Shown here in pieces: positions 35,801-46,235 of a stretch of 64,000 bases of DNA. Position 1 is the stretch's first letter. Every line of letters begins with the position of its first letter. The notes beneath the pieces were generated by a model, which had not been told where the DNA came from, did not search any database, and saw only the letters and a program-made list of their open reading frames with translations. A program made the translations under genes and the position numbers. Origin of the DNA: Notospermus geniculatus (Eukaryota > Nemertea > Pilidiophora > Heteronemertea > Lineidae). The stretch spans positions 194,499 to 258,498 of the forward strand of contig NMRB01000177.1 in assembly GCA_002633025.1 (NCBI GenBank), given 5' to 3'.

Positions 35801-36053
35801 TTGTGATGATAGGAATGTTTTTGAAACATCCTGTATTTGTAGGCTGTAGCAGCAGGATAGTCCGACTATTCAATCAAAGAAAAACACACCTTTTATACAA
35901 TAACCCACCTTCATTTTCACCATCAAGGTAGTTTACTTTGACATCTTCATTTTGAACCTGGCTGCTGAGAAATCGGGTGGCGTATAATGCAGAAAAACGC
36001 CCAAAATAAGCGGTTTTTAGGAGCCTACTCGCAAACCTTGTGGAGGCTGCCAT
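20883..36053 (-). CDS. AUH: Methylglutaconyl-CoA hydratase (AU RNA-binding enoyl-CoA hydratase family)
   Basis: Eight exons join in frame: 36053-35909, 25978-25911, 25786-25699, 25017-24838, 24469-24413, 21579-21392, 21238-21140 and 20960-20883, giving 300 residues. The first 35 residues are basic and acid-free with Arg, Ser and aromatic residues ([20 protein letters not shown]), a mitochondrial targeting sequence. The crotonase core follows: [15 protein letters not shown], then [16 protein letters not shown] with Glu150, then [17 protein letters not shown] with Glu170, the 20-residue spacing of the two catalytic glutamates in the superfamily. The end, [18 protein letters not shown], matches vertebrate AUH nearly residue for residue. 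The enzyme hydrates 3-methylglutaconyl-CoA to HMG-CoA in leucine breakdown in the mitochondrial matrix. Oddity: two of three RNA-binding lysines reported in human AUH appear replaced (Lys66 kept, His70 and Glu74). Intron 1 is about 10 kb and full of repeats. Confidence 0.95.
22863..22945 (-). mobile_element. tRNA-derived SINE head relic
   Basis: On the minus strand a B-box-like GGTTCAATTCC follows, at tRNA-like distance, a degenerate A-box-like GTGGTCAGCGCC. Stem pairing is poor, so this is a SINE head relic rather than a working tRNA. It lies in an AUH intron. The long open frame on the plus strand across it is a by-product. Confidence 0.4.
26037..26170 (+). repeat. Probable DNA-transposon relic (pogo/Tigger-like wording)
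   Basis: The sequence begins CAGTGGAACTCCCCTCAGTGG and contains repeated words of the GGACACCTCT and GTGTCCTTGATAGAGAGG type, typical of non-autonomous pogo/Tigger-like elements. Similar words occur near 20745 and 22068. Ends are uncertain and no transposase is present. Confidence 0.35.
26966..27212. mobile_element. MITE family A, copy 2
   Basis: About 247 bp with the same arms as the copy at 10173: left GAATTTGCAGATCTGCACAC, right through GTGCACAGATCTTTGTCG to AATTTGAGAATGATC. The outermost bases are more eroded than in the other copies. It lies in AUH intron 1. Confidence 0.75.
27268..27370 (-). mobile_element. tRNA-derived SINE head relic
   Basis: Read on the minus strand, GTGCTGCAGTGGAGAGATC resembles an A box, and GAGTTTAATCC lies about 35 bp later as a decayed B box. 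It lies in AUH intron 1. A related body fragment of the GTAGGA(A/G)GAAACCAG type lies nearby at about 26855. Confidence 0.4.
27400..30767. other. AUH intron 1 sequence without recognised features
   Basis: AT-rich intronic sequence. I looked at the longer open frames (for example 29017-29295 and 30211-30648 on the plus strand). They lack domains, coherent composition and splice context, so I treat them as chance. Confidence 0.5.
30768..31135 (+). promoter_or_regulatory. Promoter-like block: four CCAAT boxes, TATA-like element, Inr, 5' exon-like end
   Basis: CCAAT boxes occur at about 30770, 30856, 30869 and 30927. A TATTTAAA lies at 30964-30971, and 25-30 bp further on is a TCACACT initiator-like word at about 30995. 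A GAGAG|GTCAGT splice-donor-like site lies near 31130, which would close a 5' exon of about 135 nt. The order and spacing are those of a CCAAT/TATA promoter firing to the right, inside AUH intron 1 and antisense to AUH. No plus-strand coding exon follows until the nuclear receptor at 58 kb. Confidence 0.4.
31321..31733. mobile_element. Long imperfect palindrome (fold-back element), arms about 200 bp
   Basis: The left end TAGAGAGGTTGCGCAGCT is matched in inverse by AGCTGCGCAACCTCTCTA at the right end. The arms stay alignable all the way in to a perfect 9-bp stem (AAGTCGTAA, 31504-31512; TTACGACTT, 31522-31530) around a 9-nt loop. There is no coding capacity. A tRNA-type SINE starts about 10 bp after the right end. 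Confidence 0.8.
31744..32005 (+). mobile_element. tRNA-derived SINE
   Basis: The head has a very good A box (TAGCCGAGTGGTTATCACG) and a perfect B box (GGTTCGAATCC, about 31796-31806), 35-40 bp apart. The acceptor arm does not pair and the T stem has mismatches, so it is not a working tRNA. An unrelated body of about 190 bp follows, ending in an A-rich stretch near 32000. It is inserted in AUH intron 1. Confidence 0.7.
32080..33600. other. AUH intron 1, no recognised gene
   Basis: A GTAGGAGGAAACTGGAGC word at about 32087 resembles the SINE-body fragment near 39700. Degenerate repeats of the TATAATTGGTAATATTTGCCC type occupy 32875-33000. A single N lies at 32821. I see no exons. Confidence 0.4.
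33604..33837. mobile_element. MITE with TIRs over 60 bp (about 234 bp)
   Basis: The left arm ATAGACTCTATCACTCCAA, GAGCGCAGCACCTGACGGG and ACAGCGTCACGACGTCCCGT is mirrored on the right by ACGGGACGTCGTGACGCTGT, CCCGTCAGGTGCTGCGCTC and TTGGAGTGATATAGTCTAT. The arms are close to 90% identical, so the element is fairly young. It lies in AUH intron 1. Confidence 0.85.
34328..34437. mobile_element. Short hairpin MITE (GGGGCCTGTTTCATAAAG ends)
   Basis: A 110-bp near-perfect palindrome: GGGGCCTGTTTCATAAAGTG with TAAGCTAATGGT on the left, and the inverted ACCATTAGCTTA with CACTTTATGAAACAGGCCCC on the right. There is no coding capacity. The same general design occurs at 51797-51906 and 56704-56848. Confidence 0.85.
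34794..34913 (+). repeat. Short tandem repeat, unit about 20 bp
   Basis: Five to six imperfect copies of a unit like GATACATTGATAGAGATCAG. It lies directly before the 130-bp satellite. Confidence 0.85.
34965..35494 (+). repeat. 130-bp tandem satellite, four units, each with clustered TGACCT half-sites
   Basis: Units start at 34965, 35095, 35225 and 35355 with a spacing of exactly 130 bp. A fifth begins at about 35485 and breaks off next to an N at 35494. Each unit begins with head-to-tail TGACCT words: three in units 2-4, two plus a decayed third in unit 1. An opposed AGGTCATTGCATAA-type half-site lies about 20 bp on. The array ends 415 bp downstream of the AUH exon 1 donor, in intron 1. Confidence 0.9.
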
Positions 36054-39000
36054 GTCGAATATATCACTAACAAAATCCACGTTCTCCCTCATCATTAAGA
36101 AATAATATGAGAGTTCTGAGGGTACACCTATCTTAATTGTATAGTAATTAACATGTGCAGCTGTTAATTGGAGTGAATACCTCTGTCATTGATTAATTAA
36201 AAAGTTTACAACACATTTTTTGTTACTGTTGTAAGCGACTGTGCCCGACCATAATGTGTGTGTCAAATTTCATGTTCTCGTCAATAAAAAGCCGATTTTT
36301 ATGTAAGTAGAGCTATTGATTACTTCTTAAATGTCATTAATGTAGAGAACTATAATATAGTTATCATATATATAATCCATCAATGATGACATCACTGACT
36401 TTCATTCAAAAACTGATGATTTGTTCAGAGACAGAGACAGAGCTGCATGATGAGAGAAAGTTAGCATGATATAGGCCTAGTGTACCGTGTACGGTACGGT
36501 ACTGTACTGTACTGTAGGCCATCATGTAGATACAGCTCTGCAGATTTTGCATTAGGCCAATGCTGCATGCAGGCAGCAAAAAAGCATAGGGGAGAGTCAG
36601 TTGTATACATGCACTTCATCACTCACTGGCCGGCCAAGTTGTTTGTATTTCAGTCGAGACCAACCAGACCTAGGCCTAGGCGTACAGACAGTGACGTAGC
36701 AATCATGGCAATTAGCATACGCTTGGAGGAATTATATTGACTCAGTATAATTCCTCCAAGGCATACGGTACGCCTTGATCCGACAGTCCACCATAGTCAT
36801 TGCCGCTAGCTTCTTGGGCCAGTGGTGGAGGTATTTTTAGGCTTAGGCCCTACTGGTGCCACGAGGTCTCTGCTTGAGTGCTGTTCTGTTGAGGATCAAA
36901 ATCTCAATCCCAGCAATACATTCGTTTTCGAGATGTAGAGTGGTACTATCAGTGATCTTGATGGTAACAGAAAGCCAGGATCTTTCAGAATGCACGCACA
37001 TGGAAACTGAAGCTTCTGGATCACATTCCAAAACGTAGATCAGTGGTATTATGATTTTATTTCAGGGTTTTCCTGGTTAGGCCTTCTCAAGGGCAGAAAC
37101 ATCCTTGTCAGAGATTGATTGAATGAAGTGAGTAAAATTAGAATCAGATTGTTCAGTCCTCTTGCGACTGTTGGTTTAATATCATGTCTTCAACTTTGTG
37201 CACACTCAGCTGTTGAGACCGAAAGTGTGTAAAAAGGACTGAATGATGTAATTCATAACTAAAAGGTGATTGGGGCAGATCTCCGGTACTGTCCCTTGAT
37301 CACTGACAAGAGAGAATGGAGTCACACATGTGAACACTACAGACTGTACATGTATTTCTTGAAATAGGCCACTATGTTTTCAGAGCTTGTGAACTGAAAA
37401 ACCTATCCTTTGAGGTTCCAATTTCAACTCTTGACTGCGAGAGAAGCAGGTTTATGAATACATTTATATCCAAACACACAAAATTCATGCAGCCTGCATC
37501 GATACATGGCTGATGAGTGTTGCACTGCCTACGACATAGTGCGGCATGTTATTCATTCCAGCCCGCCATAAGGAACCTCCATTGCTATTGGTCGAATGAA
37601 TTCTCAATGGCCGTCTGAACAATTTTGCACTTGACCCAGCTGCGATACAAGCGGACTGCGCTCTATTCTACCAGTATGTGCTTTGCAATCAATGTGATCA
37701 TGTGTAAACTCTCCACTCGTTGAAGCAGGAAGCTCGTGTAAGTCCTATTTCTGTTGTATTTGCATTTTCTCCTGAATTTAGAGATAAAATAGGAGTAGAA
37801 TTCTCAGCGATAATTTTGGTAGCTGTGGACATTTTATCCTGTGCATCGCTGGCGTGTATTCGAATGCAGGACCTAACCTATTTGGTGGCGACTTGCCAGG
37901 TAGTTCTTCTACAGCCTCACGGGACATGAGAAATAAGGAGATGGATCATGTTACTTAGCACTTAACAGTCCTTCAACAAGAACAATGTACCCTTCTCTCT
38001 GTCGTCATGATGGAGAGGAGCTCCGTGTATACTGTATTATGTATGTACGCATGTCCTATGTACATGTATTCTGCCATCTCTGTCAACAATCTTCTCTATG
38101 TTTGGTCATAATACTTGGAGCAGGAAGCTCTTTGATGGCCTAGAAAAAACTGAGTGTTTCCGGTATAAAATGTGTCATTGCAAAGTGGTCTAAAACAGCC
38201 CTAAATGTATCAATCAAAGTGTCTTACAAAGTGTAAAAATTAGTACTAGAACGTATGGTTGATCACTGAAGTAATGACTGAAAATGATCGCATTTTAGGT
38301 TTTGGTATTTACAAATGATACCAATGAGAAATTGACCATCAGTAATCTAGTCTGATGATTTGGGCATTCATCATCATTTTGTCAGATCCTTGTCACCATT
38401 GTCAAATCTGCCATGATTTGTGTCTTGAGAAAGGGGCTTGCCGCTACAATATTATTTTGCCATGGCTGATGATTCTTGGAGGAGAGAAATCTTGCATAAA
38501 TACGACAGAGATTTTTTCCCCGGTTCATCACTCTTTTATGTTATTGCGGTTCAACAAGCTTGCCTTCTTGGGTCAATTTTCACCACTAGTAGCCTCCCTA
38601 TTGATGAATTCCCATGATTTTCCCTATATCCGTAGTAATTTTGCTTGTATTTCGTATGTGTTCAGCAATCACTGCCAGCGTGTGTAAACTCCCTCATAGG
38701 ACAGACAACTCATGTCGGTCCTTATGTGTTTTCTTGCTTGACAGAAGAATGCAATAAAGCAAACGGTTTTTATGCCAGGGGCCGGGCTGACATAGCTCAA
38801 GTCTGACCTGGCATTGTTGGAGCCAGTTGCACTTTCCTTTTTTGCCATCCTGCTATGTCCACAGCCAAACGGCCATCTTTTATAGTGGTGTATCTCTGTC
38901 CGTGTTATCATCGATGCTTTTTGACTGCTGATCCGTTCCATGCATGTAATGTGCTCAACACCTACTAATCGATTTAAAATAAAATAAAAATGCGTGCAGC

Positions 39001-39695
39001 TAGTGCTCTGCATGTCCCATTGATTAAATTCAGAGTTGCGTGAGTGCATTCATATTTCAAGTAATGTAATATCCTGGATCCTGAGCAGGACCCAGGTCAG
39101 TGAACAAAACTTTTAAAAGATGATAGTTGTGTCGTCAGTTACCATGGTTACAGACCCCTGTGATGAGGGAAGAAACTGAACTGGTTTTATAAAAGCACAT
39201 AACGAACCATTGATCCCATTGACAGGCCTTGTTATAATTGTGTTTAGTCTTGAAATCTGTTTATTCATATGGTCTAATTTGATTTCATGCCCATCCAAAA
39301 ATAGATTTCAGCGAAATTATCTCTGGTGTAAATGAACCACTTGACCTTCGTGATGGTGCATCCGTATTTCATGATGTCATCGTTGACTTATCATGTCGCC
39401 CAATTGTGAAAGTAAGAACAGGTTTGAAATACGTGTATTATTTCAGGGGTGCAAGGGTCAACTCAGCGCGTTATAGTTATTGTCAAATAATACTCGGCAA
39501 TATTTGTGACGCATGCTAGCAAATGAGTTGGAATGCGCACAGAAGAAGACCCAAGGTGAACCAACGGCTTGTTGATTTCAGCATTGTCTGCCCATTGTGA
39601 AATTTGACTTTGTCCATTTCTGCAGTTGTTCTCTGATGTCATGTTGGGTCTTCTTTCCGGTGCATTCCGACTTATTTTGCTGTCACGGGTCATGT
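36054..39695. other. Upstream of AUH; no recognised gene
   Basis: AT-rich sequence. The AUH promoter should lie in the first few hundred bases. A GTAC-rich simple repeat occupies about 36479-36520. Open frames here are short, without domains or splice support. Confidence 0.45.
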
Positions 39696-39699
39696 TGGT

Positions 39700-39965
39700 G
39701 GTATGTAGGAGGAAACCAGGGGTGGCCAGTTAGAAACTCCGCTAGCGCTAGCGGAGCCCATCTGCCGATAGCGCTGTACATTTTTCCATGCATTTTAACA
39801 CCGATAGGCCGTCGAAGCACTAGCGGAGTTTCTATGCGGCCGGCCCAGAGCACCAGAGAAACTTACGATATGTGGACAGATCGTCATACCACATAAAGCC
39901 ACTGGGATGACCAGGGATCGAACCTTCGACTTCATTATTGGCAGGTGCTGAATTTTCCAGTGCGC
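39700..39965 (-). mobile_element. tRNA-derived SINE interrupted by a small inverted-repeat insertion
   Basis: On the minus strand AAGGTGGCGCACTGGAAAA (A-box region) is followed about 35 bp later by GGTTCGATCC (B box, near 39914). The body (GTAGGAGGAAACCAG continuing as AGCACCAGAGAAACTTA) is split by a 115-bp insert at about 39727-39842. The ends of that insert are inverted copies of each other (AGAAACTCCGCTAG and CTAGCGGAGTTTCT). Confidence 0.55.
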
Positions 39966-39999
39966 CACCTTGACAACCAAAAGAGCGTGTTAACGGGTA

Positions 40000-41950
40000 A
40001 ATAAAGTGTTAACGCCCAGCGATTTCATCTTATTATTAATAACAATGGAGACTGGTCTGAGCAACATGAGTCAGTTCCGCGGCGTATCTTCAAGCGCCAC
40101 ATATCCAATCACAACGCACGGCATTCCACTCCTTCCGTTGGTCATATTTTGATTATCCACTCCGTATGAATACAAGATATCTCTTGATGGTTGACTTTTG
40201 GTTCAACTTCTAGCAGAGAGAATAGAGAACGCATTTAGAAATTGTCAAGGATTTATTGACTTTACTGTGTCTAGTGGGTTGAAAATTTCTATGTTGAATA
40301 TATTCTTCTCGCAAATTCCTGAACAGTGTTGGTATCGGATGACCTTATCATACTTGTGGGAAAAGTTCGGATCTGTTTATGTCAGTTGTGTGCAAAAATA
40401 CGGATTGTAGCGGCAACATTTTTGCTCGAACTTTCATTCTGAAAGTACGGCTGGTCTAGTAGAGGATTGTGCAATATTTATAATTTCAGTGCGAATTTCA
40501 GCTGTTTTAACCTTGGGTGAGTGAGTTGGATTTCACACTCTATATCAATGTAGAAAGTTTGGTTGCGATCTCTTTCTTATTTCAGCTACTCATGTACAAG
40601 CTCCATTAATCTGAAATGTCTTCAGTTTGTGTTGACGAAAAATATCGTCTGCGTTTGTTGGACGACCTGTGCTGATGCCTTTTGTATCCTGATGTGCTGT
40701 TGTCTTTTATCTTACAGACTCTGAGACATCCCATCCCGTGCCCTTACAGACCTGCCCTCCTGCAGCTCACATTTAGGTAGGCTATATAAAGGTAAGGGGT
40801 AAAAAGCAGAAGTCACTGCAACTTTTGAGTTCTCGTAGGAAATCTGGCAATAAAATGGTTGCTGATGGCCATTCGTCTTGCATTCATGAATGGTGGGGGC
40901 ATATTCCGACCGTATATCTCAGGCTTAGGTTTCATTTCCATATTCCCCGAAAATGATTTGCAATCCCATCATCGCGTCCAATAGAGGTAGTTCTATATAT
41001 AGTCATATATCCAAGGTACTTGTACCTTGAGTGTTGACCGTGTCTCCAAACTCGACGATTGGCAATTTTTCTCTGTATGTTGAACGATCTCAACAGTGGA
41101 CCTCACGTCTGCATCATTCATACTTATATTTGGTATGTATTTCCGTACTTAGGGACGTCCAAAGTATGATATTGGTCTTTCCTGGTGCAGTTTACGGATC
41201 ATTTGTGGATTCTCCAGGGACTCATGTCGCCTACTGCACACTAACGGAGAACCGGCACAACTTTTTATTCCGACAGATCGACGCTGTGAGCGGTTGTATC
41301 AAAGACGTCAAAAACAAGCAAAGCAACACAATGTCGTCGCGTCACGACGTCCTTGACGCAGTGCAACATGAAATGAGACGTCGAAAAAAGGTACATCTGC
41401 TCACAGTAACGGCAGTTCTGCATTCACCCAATGAGAGCTCTGAAAAAACAAATATGGCGGGGTCTTCAAAACGATGAAAAGCGCAGAAGCCAAACAGGTG
41501 TGAAATATCAGACGTGGAATGGTTGACCATGAGATCAATAGTTCCTGACTTGAGTAATTAGGCCAAATTTCCTCTCTCCATTCCAGTAGATAAAGGGAAA
41601 ACTTCCTTATCGGGAGTCTGTTTGACATGTAAATGTTTTTATCCTACGGTATGAGAGATGTCTTCCAAAATACACCTGGGAGTGATATATCTTGCGAGAA
41701 CAAATATATATATTGGTGATAAAGTGTTTCCCGATATCAGTTCGCACATGTCAGCATCGTTTTTATGAGCTGACTTTCCTTGGACCATTTCCATTTGGGT
41801 CCTGGCTTTGGTAAGTTCTAGTTCACATTTTGTGATCTGGTTTTTAGCACGATATGTTGTCCTCGTTTCATTATTTTTCAAGCATTTGAGAAATTAATTT
41901 TGGGAAGTGGAAAGTGCTTTGAATAGAGCACATCTGAAATTGACAAATGC
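40000..41950. other. No recognised gene
   Basis: The longest frame (41031-41477, +) has no recognisable domain. An acceptor-like TATCTTACAG before an ACTCTGAGAC stretch, with a donor-like TTTAG|GTAGGC, at about 40718-40778 could be a non-coding exon, but support is minimal. Confidence 0.4.
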
Positions 41951-41956
41951 ACTTTT

Positions 41957-44900
41957 GGGGGGGGGGGATGGAACGCGCTTTAAAATAGTATCTGAAGTTG
42001 ATGTATTCATTTACGGCTGGTGTGGAAAGTGGTTTGTACAGCAACTGACAAATTCCATTTGGGGTGGGGAATTGTAAGTGGTTTGAATAGCTACATCTGA
42101 AATCAACATATCAATTTTGGGGAGGTAAAGTAATTTCAATAGCTCCATCCTCATCCACTAGTACCGGGTACAAATCGAAACTGGAGAAATTCTTTTGGGG
42201 GAGGGAGACATACTTTGAGTAATTACGTGTGTTCAAGCATGTAGCGAGTCTTGATAATGTAAATTTATAAATACACCATACAAAATCATCTTTGATTACA
42301 AAAATATTTAAGCGACCGAAGGAATCTGCGCTTATGGATTCATTTGCGTTCATCATCAGTTGTCTATCACCGCAATGATATTTATTTTTGGCACATCCGA
42401 ACCACCTGAACGACTTACAGTCCAAGTAATATCCTGCCATGATAAACAGCTTTAGCAAAGTGCGGGGGGTTAGCAAGTACTAACGTATCAGATTGTCTTA
42501 TCTTTTTGTGAAATGAACACTGGATATTTTTGATATGTATAGGCCTACCCTCGCATAAAAAAAATCAGCGTACTTCGTTGCTGTTTTGTTATATGAAGCC
42601 AGAGAAACAGGTTGCATATTGATGCCTATGCGATTTGCATCTGTTGGCCATCTTTTGGGGTGCTAAACCATCAGTTTTTGCACTATGCTTGTATACGAAC
42701 ATCTGTTCATTTTCCAAACCTTAACCATCTTGCTACCATAGGCAGGTTTACCGGTCCGTGATGTCATGACGCTGACATGACGCCACGAACGTAATGCACT
42801 AGCGTCGCATACAAAAATGCACTATGTGATGTCATGATGATGCCATAATGACGCAGTGTTCGGTACTGAAGTGGTTAAAATGTGCGGCGGGCAGTAAGCC
42901 TTGGCAGGGTAGCCAGTGACACCAAATTGAACTCCCAATCACAGTCACCAAGATATTCAAAAATTGTGAATCGTTTTAAAAAGTGTGCATCGATGACACT
43001 TAATTATGAATAAATTTTCAAAAAGACACCACATGTCTTGAAGCCATTCTTTTCACACCCTACAGACCCTTCTAGAAGGGTCTATAGGGGAGCTAGTGAC
43101 ACCAAATTGAACTCCCAATCACAAGGGTCTGTAGGGTGTGAAAAGAATGGCTTCAAGACATGTGGTGTCTTTTTGAAAATTTATTCACAATTAAGTATCA
43201 CTGGTGCACACCTTTTTAAAACGATTCACAAGTTTCGAACTCAGGGTTGTGTACCCAGCTTTGTCCTTCATGACATTTTGTTGAGGGCTATCTCCCTGAA
43301 GTGAAGGTCACTAAAGTGGCTGACAATGGCATGAGCGTTAATATCTGATCTCCTCCAGCTCTTTCAAACGCTTGTCCATCTCAAGTGCCCTCACAATTCA
43401 CAGCGAGACTTGTAATTGCCCTCTACTCCCATGTGCTATTGGCCGAATAATGTTTGGCACACCTTGCTGCAGACGGCAGAAAGTCATGATAGCCGTGTAC
43501 AGTAGTGTCACTGCTTAGCAACAAGAGTTTGCCCCGGTCACAACCCCCTCCCTTTGGGGACCCCCCTCTCTTTGTCGTTATTACATCAGATGAGACTAAA
43601 CGTTAGTTGACACCCTTGTCAGGGGGTCTGGCAATGTGGGAATTATCAGTCACCTACACTCATCCAGAATGTCCTAGCATGAGCTTCAGTGTTGAGACCA
43701 AGGCAGTGAGAGTGAGACCATTTATATAACGAAACCCAGGTGTTGTACTGACGCAAATGAAAAAAAATCATCACCTTTTAAGGAAAAATATTTTGTAGAA
43801 TGTTCCTACTGCACAACTTGAACCTGGGGTACTCATAGGACGCATCAATTTCCCCAAATTTCCAAGTCATACAAATTTCAACCCGAGTTGATGTTGAGCC
43901 GTAACGTCTCCAAGATTGCTCATGAGAAGTTAATGAAAATCATCTTCTTTCTCTGCTCTCGTATGTTGATAGAAGCTCGCACAGGAAATCTTCCTTCGGC
44001 GGTCTTAATCGTCCTACTCCATGATCAGGAAATCGAGCAAATTAAAGGGAAGTGCCTTATATTTAAAACTCATCAGCGAATATCTCAANNNNNNNNNNNN
44101 NNNNNNNNNNNNNNNNNNNNNNNNNNNNNNNNNNNNNNNNNNNNNNNNNNNNNNNNNNNNNNNNNNNNNNNNNNNNNNNNNNNNNNNNNNNNNNNNNNNN
44201 NNNNNNNNNNNNNNNNNNGGGGGGGGATGGAACGCGCTTTAAAATAGTATCTGAAGTTGATGTATTCATTTACGGCTGGTGTGGAAAGTGGTTTGTACAG
44301 CAACTGACAAATTTCATTTGGGGTGGGGAATTGTAAGTGGTTTGAATAGCTACATCTGAAATCAACATATCAATTTTGGGGAGGTAAAGTAATTTGAATA
44401 GCTCCATCCTCATCCACTAGTACCGGGTACAAATCGAAACTGGAGAAATTCTTTTGGGGGAGGGGGACATACTTTGAGTAACTACGTGTGTTCAAGCATG
44501 TAGCGAGTCTTGATAATGTAAATTTATAAATACACCATACAAAATCATCTTTGATTACAAAAATATTTAAGCGGCCGAAGGAATCTGCGCTTATGGATTC
44601 ATTTGCGTTCATCATCAGTTGTCTATCACCGCAATGATATTTATTTTTGGCACATCCGAACCACCTGAACGACTTACAGTCAAAGTAATATCCTGCCATG
44701 ATAAACAGCTTTAGCAAAGTGCGGGGGTTAGCGAGTACTAACATATCAGATTGTCTTATCTTTTTGTGAAATGAACACTGGATATTTTTGATATGTATAG
44801 GCATACCCTCGCATAAAAAAATCAGCGTACTTCGTTGCTATTTTGTTATATGAAGCCAGAGAAACAGGTTGCATATTGATGCCTATGCGATTTGCATCTG

Positions 44901-46235
44901 TTGGCCATCTTTTGGTGTGTTAAACCATCAGTTAGCACCATGGTTGTATAGGAACATCTGTTCATTTTCCAAACCTTAATCATCTCGTTACCATAGACAG
45001 GTTCACCAGTCCGTGATGTCATGACGCTGACATGACGCCATGAACGTAATGCACTAGCGTCGCATACAAAAATGCACTATGTTACGTCATGATGAGGCCA
45101 TAATGACGCAGTGTTTGGTACTGAAGTGGTTAAAATGTGTGGCTCGCATAAGCCTTGGCAGGGGAGCCAGTGATACCGAATTGAACTCCCAATCCCAATC
45201 ACCAAGATAAGAAGGGCATGTATGGCGTGAAAAGAATGACTTCAAGTCATGAGGTGTCTTTTTGAAAATTTATTCACAATTACATGTAATTAAGTGTCAC
45301 TGGTGCGCACCTTTTAAAATGATTCACAAATTTCGAACTCAGGGTTGTGTACCCAGCTTTGTCCTTCACGACATTTCGTTGAGGGCTATCTCCCTGAAGT
45401 GAAGGTCAATAAAGTGGCTGACAATGGCATGAGCGTTAATATCTGATCTCCTCCAGCTCTTTCAAACGCTTGTCCATCTCAAGTGCCCTCGCAATTCACA
45501 GCGAGACTTGTAATTGCCCTCTCCTCCCATGTGCTGTTGGCCGAATAATGTTTGGCACACCTTGCTGCAGACGGCAGAAAGTCATGATAGTCGTGTACAG
45601 TAGTGTCACTGCTTAGCAACAAGAGTTTGCCTCGGTCACAACCCCCTCCCTTTGGGGACCCCCCTCTCTTTGTCGTTATTACATCAGATGAGACTAAACG
45701 TTAGTTGACACCCTTGTCAGGGGGTCTGACAACGTGGGAATTATCAGCCACCTACACTCATCCAGAATGTCCTAGCATGAGCTTCTCCTTTTCATCTGTA
45801 CAGATTGATTAACACCCAAGCCAGGAAGAAGTAAAGTGTTGAGACCAAGGCAGTGAGAGTGAGACCATTTATATCACGAAACCCAGGTGTTGTACTGACG
45901 CAAATGAAAAAAAATCATCACCTTTTAAGGAAAAATATTTTGTAGAATGTTCCTACTGCACAACTTGAACCTGGGGTACTCATAGGACGCATCAATTTCT
46001 CCAAATTTCCAAGTCATACAAATTTCAACCCGAGATGATGTTGAGCCGTAACGTCTCCACGATTGCTCATGAGAAGTTAATGAAAATCGTCTTCTTTCTC
46101 TGCTCTCGTATGTTGATAGAAGCTCGCACAGGAAATCTTCCTTCGGCGGTCTTAATCGTCCTACTCCATGATCAGGAAATCGGGCAAATTAAAGGGAAGT
46201 GCCTTATATTTAAAACTCATCAGCGAATATCTCAA
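41957..46235 (+). repeat. 2.1-kb direct duplication split by a 130-N gap
   Basis: Copy 1 (41957-44088) and copy 2 (44219-46235) align along their length at roughly 95% or better. Copy 2 begins at a G-run directly after the Ns (44089-44218), at the position corresponding to the G-run at 41957 in copy 1. Copy 1 carries an extra inverted arm of about 150 bp, and copy 2 carries an extra stretch of about 52 bp at 45784-45835. Open frames conserved in both copies (42476-42111 and 44804-44370, minus strand) have no recognisable domain. Confidence 0.9.
42966..43229. repeat. Palindrome unique to copy 1 of the duplication, arms about 105 bp
   Basis: The left arm from GTGAATCGTTTTAAAAAG to CACACCCTACAGACCCTT is mirrored by the right arm from AAGGGTCTGTAGGGTGTG to TTTTTAAAACGATTCAC. 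The spacer repeats the words that lie just before the left arm (AGTGACACCAAATTGAACTC at about 42915 and 43093). Copy 2 of the duplication has only the right arm. This looks like a template-switch or fold-back duplication. Confidence 0.8.

Noticed and set aside
41031-41477. 148-codon frame before the duplicated block
   Set aside because: No recognisable motif and no splice signals; considered chance.
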